A program made the translations under genes and the position numbers. Positions 34,801 through 44,618 of a DNA stretch of 64,000 bases are shown piece by piece (position 1 is the stretch's first letter; each line of letters begins with the position of its first letter). The notes beneath the pieces are model-generated. The model was not told the DNA's origin and made no database searches. It saw only the letters and a list, made by a program, of their open reading frames with translations. Source of the DNA: Rhodosporidiobolus odoratus (taxonomy: Eukaryota; Basidiomycota; Microbotryomycetes; Sporidiobolales; Sporidiobolaceae); the NCBI GenBank assembly GCA_034387635.1, contig JAOANU010000002.1, forward strand, positions 1-64,000, given 5' to 3'.

Positions 34801-36080
34801 CCTCCGGGTGGTGAAGAGCTCCCTGAACCGCATTCGTCCGAGGATGAAGCCTTCGCAGTCTCTGGAGAGGGCGAGGATGATACGAGGAGGGAGGAACAGA
34901 TCTTGTGGGATACGCTGCTCGAGTTGTACATCTCGCCTTCGAGATCCGGAGATCCGGATGCTGAAGGTGAGGACGAACAGAGACGGGGTCAGCAGCAAGA
35001 CAAAGCCCTTCGGTTATTAAGGAGTCGAAAGGAGATTCCGTATGATGAGATACAGGCGTTGTTGGTTTGCTCTGCGAAGGGGTTTGAGGAAGGCTGGGTT
35101 GCGCTGTGTGAGATGGAGGGACGGTATGAAGACGTGATTCGCTGTGAGTTCTCGTCCTCTCTCTACCTTCCCAAGCCTACTCTGATCGCGCGAGATGCCT
35201 CTTGATGCAGACCGCATCGACGGCTCCCTCTCTTCCCCCGATTCTTCCACCGCTTCCTCCCGTATCATCTCCTCCCTCCGCCGTTACACCCCGTCCACTC
35301 CCTCCCTCTACCCCCTCGTACTACGCCACCTATCCTCCACCCCCGCCCTCCTGTCTCGCCATCAAGCTGATATTCTGAACATTCTAGACGAGGTGGACGA
35401 AAGTAGGGCGATGCAGCCCGTCGAGGTGGTGAGAGTGTTGAGCGAGGGCGGGGTGGCTGGATTGGGGGTCGTGAGAGAATATCTGAAGAAGCAGCTTGGG
35501 AGGGAGAAGGAAGAGACGGAATCAGTGAGTCTCTCTTTCATTCTTTCCTTTTCTGTTTTTCGCCCTTCAGGCAAAGCTGCGCTGACTCGACCCTCGACGC
35601 ACGACACACGAACTCAGGACCTCGCCCTCCTCTCTTCCTATCGCAACGAATCCCTCGCCAAGCAAAAACAGGTCATCGAATTATCCGACCCCGATGCACC
35701 GCGTGTGTTTCAAGTCACCCGTTGCTCTGCGTGCGGAGGACAACTCGATGTCCCCATGGTGCACTTCATGTGCAAGCATTCTTACCATCAGAGGTGAGTT
35801 ACGCCCTTCCCCTTCCTTTCCGTAAGTGCCTGTGTCTTGCTCAGTATACTGAAGCTCTTTCTCCTCGCTGAACAGATGTCTACCCGAGAATGAAGCTCAA
35901 TGCCCCAATTGTGCCGCGTCACACGGTGTCGTCCGCGAACTCGCCAGATCAAACGCAGCTCTCACAGGTCCAGGTGGGCATGCGCAATTCTTGCGCGAGA
36001 TCGAGGAAAGTGAGAATGGGTTCAAAACGGTGGCGGGTGGGTTTGGAAGGGGGGTTATGGGGAGGAGAGGAGCGGCGTAG
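31894..36080 (+). CDS. VPS11: VPS11, core subunit of CORVET and HOPS tethering complexes
   Basis: Vps11 is a core class C subunit needed for endosome and vacuole fusion. Ten exons (31894-31911, 31957-32241, 32294-33005, 33070-33440, 33504-33637, 33706-33805, 33895-35143, 35211-35524, 35618-35793, 35876-36080) give 1187 residues. The start MSSSER joins WRQFSFFNSS, the family's typical opening, across a 45-nt intron; exon 1 is only 18 nt. An N-terminal beta-propeller runs to about residue 450, then the alpha-solenoid starts at LFRLTEHPLQDSLQQLYQRN and LYSKADYEGAMGCYLKTVG. The C-terminal RING has CSACGG near 1097, MCKHSYHQRC and CPNC. It is slightly longer than yeast Vps11 because of Ser/Pro-rich inserts around residues 670-760. 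It converges on the CRM1-like gene with only about 120 bases between stops. Confidence 0.95.
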
Positions 36081-36203
36081 GATCGAAGCTTACACGACAC
36101 GACCAAGGCGAAAGCAGTATTCTCTCTCTCTCATCGACCGGAAAAAGGCTTGTGATTCTCCTACAACTTTACTGTACACTGTTCCACGCTGCTCCTTACT
36201 GCC

Positions 36204-38827
36204 TTACGACGCTGGTCCCCCTCCTCGGAAGTGTTGCAAGTCGAGGATGTAGTCCTTGAGTCGGAGAGCAAACGAGTCTTCGTCTGCAGGTCGTCCGAGG
36301 ACAAAAAGCAAGATTAGTTTGAAAAGGCAGAACTAGCGCGAGGAAAACGCTTTTACCAGCTAGGTTCCATCGGGGCATGTTCCACAAGTCGTCGAAAATG
36401 GCATAGCAATCATCGCATTGACTGCAGAGATTTCTTGTCAGCAACAGCAAATTGCCGGGGCTGCGGTAACGTACGAGACCAGTCCCGGAAAGTCTGCAGT
36501 AGTATCTCGATCGTCCACCGGCGAAGGAGGTCTACATCCCCCTCGCCCGCAACGTATGCGGTGGCGTCAAAGACGGGCTCGTCGTAGCTTGCTGCTATCT
36601 CCCAGATGCGGGCCAGAAGGACGGCTTGATTCTCAAAGGCTGCTCAAAGCGAGAGATAGTAAGCATAGGCCTACAGGAACGAAAGTGTGCAAACGAGCGT
36701 ACCATTATCGTGCTCGCCGTCGTTCATAAGCTCCCAGAGACGACAGAGGAAGAAAAGTGCGTGTCGACGGAAGAAGGCGAATGCGCTTGAAGCAGCTTCT
36801 TCCGAGATGCTCGACACGCGCACTGGCGAGCAGGAGGCGAAGAGGTGGTAAGCGGCGACGAGAGCGTTCTTGGCAACGTCCTGCCGAAAGCAAGGACGGG
36901 TTTGAGCGGGACTTGCGCAAGCGGACATGAGAGAGGCCCACCCTGTTGAGGACGCTCATTCCGTAGCTTAGCTCGGCGAGCTCGTCGTTTGCTTTGACGG
37001 AATGCTGCTCCAGACCTGCTCGAAAACGGGTTGGGAAGGTCAAAGCGAGCGAGATACGAAGGCGAAAACGCACGAAGAGCTTGATGTGGGATAGCAAAGC
37101 CGCAGACAGCGAAGGAGGCACGGCGCAGTTAAGGGAAGTCGTCGAGGTGTCCACTTCGACCGTGCTGGAGCATCCGCGAGATTCCGGGTAGCAGGAGAGA
37201 ATTGAGGACAGAAGAGCTGAGCGCAGGCTATAGTATGGAGATAGGTCAGGAGGAAGTAGGAATATGCGAGGTGAGTGAACGTACACCCAAACACGCCATC
37301 AGCTGGTGACAGAAGTCCAGCAGAGACACCTCCGCCAGCTCGATGGCGGACGAACGAAAGTCGGGCATGACGGTATTGAGCCAGGTGGGCAGGATCTTAT
37401 GGGCGAAGGTGGAAAGGGCGAGGACCGAGCGGGCCGAGTTGGCGTGCTGAGCGGAAGGAAGACGTAGCAGTGTCCCGTTCCCGAAGGTCGGCGCGTCCTT
37501 GCTAAAGCTCAAGCTGCAGCACGGAACAAGGGAGGAGATTGAGCAGGCTCGCACAGTCGGAATACCAGACGTCAAACGACTTACTGTCATAAGAACGTGC
37601 AGCTGCTTCCGCAACCGCCGCGCCTTCTTCACGGGCTCCAAGTCAACGGCAGCGAGATTACTGGTTGCTGCGGCCTCTTGCAAGAAGCTCGACAGGCACT
37701 GGTAGAGGCGCAGGAGGTACGAGAAGATGACCACAAGCTGAGACGAGTAGCACGAGCGCAGGGAAAGGGCGACAGACGCATTTAGCCGAAGAACCCGGTA
37801 GACCGAGTTAAGGAGTGTCGCATCTGTGGAAACGGCGACAGTTCCTTTCATAGTGCCGACTGCCCTGAAGAGCTATACGGCAGAGTCATTAGTGCTTGGG
37901 TGGGTGGGGTTGTAATCGACAGTAGAGGAGAAGAGACGAGAAAAGCGTACCAGCTCAGGAAACCTTACCAAGCTACGCGACAGCGTGGGCAAGCGGTCGC
38001 GGAATATGCTCCAAAGCAACGAGGGGCTGGTTTGCGCCAATGCAGGGCCGCATGACTGTAACAGTTGCCAAAAGGCTCGAGAGGCGGCTTCCACAACGGA
38101 GATGCTGTCTGCAGATAGGGTACAAGTTGGTCTCTAGCACTCGCAAATGAGTAGAGACGGAATAGCCAACTTACAAGCACCAGCGCTTTCCAGCACCGAT
38201 AGGGACAGATTGACGGCTTCGAGCAAAGACGGAAAGTCGTTGACGAAGATAGCGTTCGCACACCCGGCCTGTGCTAGGATGACCTCCTGCTCAGCTGGCA
38301 GTATCTTTGCCAGCTCATCTAACTTTTCGCTCAAGCCTGCGGTGGAGAACAGGTCGATGTCGGCGCAACTTCGGGGACAATACTGCGCACATCTGCAAAG
38401 CGAATAACTATGAAGCCAATTGCATTAGCATCGTCAGGTAGATGCGAAGGAAGGTCAATAACGGACCCGAGTCGCCGCTTCCTTCGTTTTGGCCAGAATC
38501 GCCGGTACTTTGGTCCAGGCATCCTGTTGATTCTGCACGCGGACTGGTCGTATCAGCATAAGGTCCCACTGAAACAAGGAGGAGGCTCAACGAACCCGAA
38601 AAGCCCGTAGTTTCACTTCCGCCATCGTTCTCTGCGGTTCCGTTTGTCAGCATCGCGCCTCTTCCTTACTGATCGACAAGCATTCTCGACAGAGTCTGTC
38701 GAGGTGAGCAATGTATATTTCGGGTTGTTCTGCTGGACGGAAGGGAAGCTGAACGACAAGAAAAAGGTCAGCGCGGCGTTCCGTCAATCCTGTGTGATGG
38801 ACAAGGGAAGCGTACCTGTTGTTCCAT
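36204..38827 (-). CDS. Shortened, divergent CRM1/exportin-1 paralogue
   Basis: CRM1 exports NES cargo from the nucleus with Ran-GTP. The start exons 38816-38827 (MEQQ), 38670-38729, 38596-38631, 38467-38532 and a further exon from 38407 give DSVENACRS, AEVKLRAFRNQQDAWTKVPAIL and LFALQMC, which match the CRM1 N-terminal HEAT repeats. The 3' exons match its C-terminal third: NASVALSLRSCYSSQL with LLRLYQCLSSFLQEA, then FENQAVLLARIWEIA, and the end FALRLKDYILDLQHFRGG. What lies between is far too short. The whole protein is roughly 550-620 residues, against about 1,080 in CRM1, so most of the central solenoid with the NES groove and the acidic loop is missing. Some introns are very short (38 nt). 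The junction after LFALQMC is not resolved. It may be a neofunctionalised paralogue or a decaying copy; frames are open, which favours expression. Confidence 0.72.
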
Positions 38828-39699
38828 GTCGTTGGGGTCTCAGTGCACTGACTGCTGAGGCGAGACTTTCGAAAGCGAATAGCGGCACCGGCCAGGAACA
38901 GCAAAACGGAGCGAGGTGGGGAGAAAGACTGGCGCGACAGGATTCGACCTCGCGCAGCGTGGATAACGGAGCAGCGCTACTCAGAAGAGCAGGCTCAGCA
39001 AGCGTGACCTTGCCTTCACCTCCTGATCGCGCGGCCTGTGCAAGATTGTCGTTTGTTCGATGAGGACATCCTCGAGATGACCGTCTGTCGCAGTCTTTGA
39101 TGGCGAGGCGGGCGTGTTGCTAGCAGTGAAGCAGAGGTATTAGACAGTATCGCTCGTATAGTGGCGTACCCCTGGCGGGAGAGCTTGTTGCAGCGAAATC
39201 CAACGAAATCAATCAAGGGTCGACCGTGGCGACAGGAGCTGGGTGTTTTTGGCTTGATCGTGACCGCCGAGGCAGCGCACAGAGGGGTGGTAGCGATAAA
39301 TCTTGGTCTAAGATCGAATAGTGTCCGTGAGAAGTTGTAGCTCTTATCGGTCGTCGACTTCCCCTGCGGAGGAAACCCGGGCCCTCGCACATGCTGTTTC
39401 GTTCTTGCAGAGCTGGACAGCACAGACATCTCACGGATGACAGGACAGGACACTGCAACAAGAAACGAGAGCCGCCAACTGCCTCTTGCATTACGAGTTT
39501 TTTAGGACGCCGTCGACAGCACCACCATTACCACCATGACCGCCACCTACCGCACGCCTACGAACTCGGTACACGCCGCGAGAGAAAGAGACAAAAGAGG
39601 AAGATAAAGCGGTATGCTACGAGGACACGGGGGCGGCTAAGAAGGAGAAGAAAGGGAGACAAGAGGGAGAGAAAACAAGGCTAAGCAGGGAGGAAAAGC
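38828..39699. other. Intergenic region upstream of the CRM1-like gene
   Basis: The minus-strand CRM1-like gene starts at 38827 and GIS2 (-) ends at 39700. No convincing gene lies between. An A-rich stretch at about 39580-39690 fits the GIS2 3' end read in reverse. Confidence 0.45.
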
Positions 39700-41217
39700 T
39701 TAAGCCTCAGGGGCGGCGGCACCAGCGCTGGGGCAGTCGCGGGAGACTGCAAGAAGGGGGACATTAATGACGCGCACATGACGAAAGAGAAAGCGGAGGA
39801 AAGCGAGACTTACTGTGGCCGGGCTGCTGGCACTGGTAGCAGGTCTTTTGCTGAGGAGCCTCAGTGCAGTCGCGGGAGATGTGACCCTGCTGGCCGCAGT
39901 TGAAGCACTAGAGGAAAAGGAGACGATGGTCAACCTCGGCTGAACAGGGATGAAAGCGAAAACGACATACCTTGGCGGGGTTTACGCACTCGCGAGAGAG
40001 GTGACCAACGCCGCCGCAAGAGTAGCAGGTCTTGGCGCCGTAGCCGCCAAAGCCCTGGCCACCGAAGCCGCCCTGGCCACCGAAGCCCTGGCCGCCGACT
40101 ATTGATAGATGCAGAGGTCAGTACGGGGAAACGTCGAGACCACGTGGAGAAGGAATGCAAAGTAGAAAGAGGGAATAGTTGGAAAAACTAGAAGCAAAGC
40201 GAGATTGGCAGGGAAAAAGACTGACAGCCACCGGCACCGGCACCGAAGTTCTGGGGGCAGGCGCGGGAGATGTGGCCGGGCTGGCCGCAACGGTAGCAGA
40301 CACCAGCACCCTGGCCGCCGAAGCCACCACCGCCGAAGCCACCAGCGGCACCAGCACCGGCGCCGGGGTTCTGGGGGCACTCGCGGGACTGAAACACAGA
40401 GTAGTCAGTACGTTCGTATAAATGAAAGGCGAGAGCAAGCAATATACGATGTGGCCAGAGTCACCGCACATGTAGCACTTGCGGGGAGCAGCGCCGTTAG
40501 GGCAGTCACCTGCGAGGAAAAGGCGGCTTAGGTAAGACTGATGCACGCCGCGTTTAAAGCAAAATCTGCGAACGGGAGATGTGGCCCGGCTGGGAGCACT
40601 GTAAGGGTTGGAACGAAGAGGGAGTAAGCAGCAAGTCGCTATAAGGAGGCGCAGACTAGTGAGACGCACGTTGTAGCACTGGGGAGTGCCGGCAGTGGGG
40701 CTGCACATTCCCATTTTCGATTAGCTTTCGGTGTGAATCTTTCGGGACAGCAGGCGCGCTTTACCAGGCCGAAGCGATGTGACCGGCTGCAGCGACACAC
40801 GCAAGGGCACAGTTGAGAGGTCGCAGGAAGGTTTGACGAGGGAAAGGAACGAGAGCAAAGCAACACCATCAGCTCTCGTCCCCGAGTAATAAGAACGGTG
40901 CTCAACAGTCTGAAATAGCTCTGATAGGGCAGGGGGCTGTATTATGGACATCATAGTCACGTTGCAAAGGGAGAAACGGCGCCATCGTCTCGACGACCAC
41001 CGACTCTCCCCCTTTGCTCGTCGTCGTCGCCTCGAACGCTCTCGGATCTTCGCCTGCTGTGCTGATCGTCCATACTGCTGCCTTCTCGTCGTCGTCCCGC
41101 GCTGCCTTCTGCCATCGTTGCTGATTGCCACCGGTTCGACCGAGTTTGTCGCTGGAATTGTCGGGGTTGCGGAACAAGAAGGGGAAGCTCACGCTGGCCG
41201 CAGTTGTAGCAAGACAT
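39700..41217 (-). CDS. GIS2: GIS2/CNBP-type seven zinc-knuckle protein
   Basis: GIS2/CNBP proteins bind single-stranded G-rich nucleic acid and act on translation of their target mRNAs. Nine exons (41193-41217, 40765-40786, 40670-40700, 40574-40598, 40448-40509, 40226-40388, 39971-40098, 39814-39907, 39700-39746) give 198 residues. All seven CCHC knuckles (C-x2-C-x4-H-x4-C) are intact, for example [28 protein letters not shown] and [14 protein letters not shown]. Two glycine-rich FGGQG linkers lie between knuckles 3-4 and 4-5. Exons 1-4 are only 22-31 nt and cut through knuckles 1 and 2. Intron 1 (406 nt) is the longest, and a polypurine-rich stretch lies upstream. The start is set by MSCYNCGQ, the family's usual opening. 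Confidence 0.95.
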
Positions 41218-42813
41218 GATGTTAGAAGGTGGTAAAGGGGGGTGGATGAAGGATAAAGGGGAGATGGAGGGAGGAGGAGAAGCGAGCAAGCGGAGTGTGA
41301 ACGAGCTCGCTTCGTAACCTCGACTTTCCCAAATCTCACAGTCGCCAAGTTCGGCTAGCCTCGACTACTCCCATGCGTCTGGAACATACCACTGTCGACA
41401 CTCGTCCTTGTAGCCGCACTTAACGCGCGGACCTTGCCAACCTCGCCTCTTCCTCGACCGCCTGCCTTGGCTCGTTCGTGGCATAGGCTACGTACAGTCA
41501 CAGGCTGCGCCTCAGCGTCTATGGTCAACAGATCCAGGCATCGCGCTCGCTCCGGCCAGTCACGGCTTCGTATCATATCTCAACTTCGCTTGCCTCACTC
41601 TTCCATTACCTGCTTTTGGCACCTGGCGCTGACGAGCGACGACATCAGCCCCGCTCTACTTGAATCTCAGATGCTCGTAGTCCGCCCCATGACAAAAGGT
41701 ATGACGAAGCCCTCACGCTTCGTCGTGGTCTCCTTCTTTTCCTCCGCTTCCTTGTCTTTCGAACGACTACTCTCGCTCTCTGCGGTCGTACTCGGCGATA
41801 GCGTCGACCCTGTTGGGTTTTATGCCTTCTGTGGCTTTCCCTGCAGTGGCAGCCCACCGCTCTCTTCCTCACTCCTTCTCTCGCTGGCCTCTTCCCTCTC
41901 CGATGCCCCCGTCTTCACTCCCTCTTCCTCCTCGTCCCCCCTTCCCTTCCAGCGTATCCTCCCTGCGTGTTGTCTGCCCTCCCTCCGCCTTTTCCCCTGG
42001 GTTTTGCGGGCGGGTCGTCGTTACAGTACGAAGGTTTTTCTCTTGCAGTGTTTCCCTTCTCCCCCTCCGCTTTTTCCGACCGGGTTTTTGCGGACGGGGG
42101 CTCTCCTGAGGTGATTGCTTTTTCCTCTTTATCTATCTTGATAGCAGACCCTCCCATTGCCGGCGAACTTTTTCCCTCACGGGTTTTTCCGCTGGCGGGT
42201 GTTGCTCGGGGGTAATTCGCCGGGGACGTCTGGTGTTGGTGACGTTTGGCTAGCCTGAGTTCACATTTGTGCAGGGCTAGTTAAGCGATCGTGCGAGCGC
42301 AGCGCGCCGCTGCCGATATAGAACTCTTCCTCCTCCTCCCCTCGCCGCCAAGTTCTGCCGCCTCGGCACCGAACCTTACTCGTCTCCTCTGCCAATGCTG
42401 AATCACTAAGCTGGTGGCTTTAATCCGCAAAGCCTTGGCTTAACATATTCGTTCACCAAGTTGTTCTCTTCCGTCTCCCGCTCTCGACCAGCTTAACTGT
42501 GCCAGGCATGAGCGTGAACGGCTGGTACCCCTGCCCGCGGTCTACGCGTGCTCCTGTGCTGTGGCGCACCTCGATGCAGACCACGCGCCTGACAGAGATG
42601 CCGTCTTCCTATTCTGTTCGACACTTTTCACCGAAAGCATAAGCAGCATTTTCTAACACCAGATACGGCACGACGTAGCTAGATTCCGATACACACAGCT
42701 AGTGAAAGACAGCTAAAGATAAAGGAGAACTAAACAAGCAAGATCAAGCGGTATCTCCAACAGTTTCTCAAGCAACTCCTTCTTTCCTCCTTTCCAAGCC
42801 GCGACTCTCCGAC
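41218..42813. other. 1.6 kb upstream of GIS2, polypurine on the GIS2 strand, no gene supported
   Basis: A frame on each strand is open for 80-220 codons but lacks an ATG start (plus) or any family motif (minus, Lys/Gly-rich). The stretch 41900-42220 is strongly purine-rich on the minus strand with GGGGAAAAGGCGGAGGGAGG-like runs. A motif close to gggtttttgcgg (plus strand) occurs near 41999, 42081 and 42180. It probably contains the GIS2 promoter and leader. Confidence 0.45.
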
Positions 42814-44144
42814 TCACTGCCCCCTCGACGGCCCAGCAACAGGCGTCGGCGTCCCCTCTCTCCCCCACCCATAGTCACCGTCCTCGTCGTCCTCATCATC
42901 GCTAGCGTCATCGTACTGCCCGAGAGGCGCCGCCGGTACATTGGTCTTGCTCTTCTTCTTGGGCGAAGGCGTCTCGAGGATGCCAGCTTTGCGCTTGGCC
43001 TTCGTATCGGCAGACTTGGCAGCCCTGGCTTCACACTTCTTGACCCTGCACCATGCATGAACAGGGATGGGAGATGGGGGGCACGAAAAAAACCTGAAAG
43101 TCAGAATGACCTTCGCAAATCGGCGGGACAAGGCAGTGCAAAGTGAAGGAACGTACCACTCCTCATGCCCAGCCGCGCCGCCGTGTACTTCGAAAGCGAG
43201 AGATTCGACGGCGGCTTCGAGGTAGAGGCACATCGGAGGGCCACGACGGGCGTGCGGGTTGCGCTTTTCAATGCAAACCACCTTGTTGAGCCTGCGACGA
43301 AAAGTCGATTGTCAGGCACTTGTCAGACTCCGAGTGATGTCACGAGCAACTAGCGATGCTCACTGAGAGTCGTTGAGCTTGTACTCTTGCTTGGCGGTCG
43401 ACTTGGTGATGCGCTGGGATCATGGGGAGGTCAGCGAAGAGAATGGAGGAAATCGACGAAGCAGCTTACCTGAGTGTGTACAGCGCTGATAGCATACTCC
43501 CACTCTTCAGCCCTAGCCTCAACCTTGACCTCCGATGGGTTTACCCGATCCTCCCTCCCCCAAAGGTGGTTGAGCAACTTTTCATCCGCTTCCGACGCAA
43601 CTGCCAGCTTCCCCGGAGATGCGTTCCAGCCTTTGCCACTGAAAGCACGGTTCGAGCAGAGGACGCGCCAGATGGGGCAGGTGTAGCTGGCCTTTTTGAA
43701 CGTGCGAGGTGAGAAGTAAGCCGAGCGGAGGAGGCGGCAGGAAGCGGCGAGAGAGAGGTGGTCGCGAAGGTGCAGACCGGGGTCGGAGAGGATGCAGTCG
43801 ATTCTGCAACACTGGGAAGTCAGTCGGGGGTGGATGACGGGAGTCAAATAAGGAGAAGAAGGAAGCCGGAGGGGAAAAACGTACATCTCGGCAGGAAGGT
43901 CAAAGAAGGGGAATGGACTGTCGTCCTTCGGAGCGATCCGAGCCGCCTTGCCTTTCTTGTTGCTCGAGCTAGACTTGGGTGTCCTGGGGGTCTTGGGCTT
44001 CTTAGGGGTCGCCTTTTTAGACGTCGAAGGTGTCCTTTTCTTCTTTTTGGGGGTGGTTGGCGTGTAGTCGTCGTCCGAGCCAGCGCAGTCGTCCTCTCCT
44101 TCGTCCCACTCGTAGTCAGAGTCCTGGACGAAGCGCTTGCCCAT
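42814..44144 (-). CDS. Protein with F-box-like and XPA-like segments
   Basis: The ATG at 44144 starts an acidic segment, then a Lys/Thr/Pro-rich nuclear-type tail (TPKKKKRTPSTSKK), followed by an F-box-like stretch (FPFFDLPAEM, then RDHLSLAASCRLLRSAYF). The next exons have the order RITKSTAKQEYKLNDSQ, then CIEKRNPHARRGPPMCLYLE. That arrangement resembles the XPA/Rad14 superfamily segment found in some fungal F-box-like proteins: a helix ending in YxLxD, then a NPH motif. The C-terminus is basic and then acidic (KKKSKTNVP, DDASDDEDDEDGD). Five or six exons are needed; the last stop is at 42814. A nuclear substrate-adaptor or DNA-linked role is an inference. The zinc-finger part of XPA is absent. 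Confidence 0.72.
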
Positions 44145-44618
44145 CCTACTGCGGTGTATGTGCAGACTGACGAGGTCGGAAAGATAGGAGTGGGAAAGGT
44201 GGGGAAGGGGGGGGGGAGTCGTCGAGCAGCGGCGCGGAAGTCGAGCGGGAGTAAAACCGGGCTAGTGAAGCTTAGCGCTCGTTGTTGACGAAGCAGCGTG
44301 AAAAGCGAGAGCGAAGGGAGAGGAAGGCAAGGCTCATTCTCTTTTTCAACCGGCAATTTCGCTGCGCCCGCGCACACCTACACGCGCACACATCGAGGAA
44401 AGGATAACGAAAGAAGCCTTACTCAGACTACAGAGGAACTATATGAGAGCACTCGAGAGAGAGAAAGGATGCCTACCTGAGCGAAGAAAAAGATGCTTTT
44501 CTGGTGCGAGAAGAAAGAGTAGAGAGAGAGAAAAGGGGGATAATGCTAACACGACGACGCAACGAGAAACCCCGACCAACACACGAAGTCGATGCGCTCA
44601 AACCTGCGCTGGACTCCT
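44145..44618. other. Intergenic region between two minus-strand genes
   Basis: The FxFG nucleoporin ends at 44619 and the F-box/XPA-like gene starts at 44144, so this stretch is the nucleoporin 3' flank and the promoter of the other gene. It is rich in GAGA runs (44450-44540). No gene is seen. Confidence 0.45.

Noticed and set aside
41434..42114. Plus-strand frame of 226 codons upstream of GIS2
   Set aside because: It starts with TTG, is Ser/Pro/Leu/Phe-rich with no motif, and reflects the polypurine bias of the other strand.
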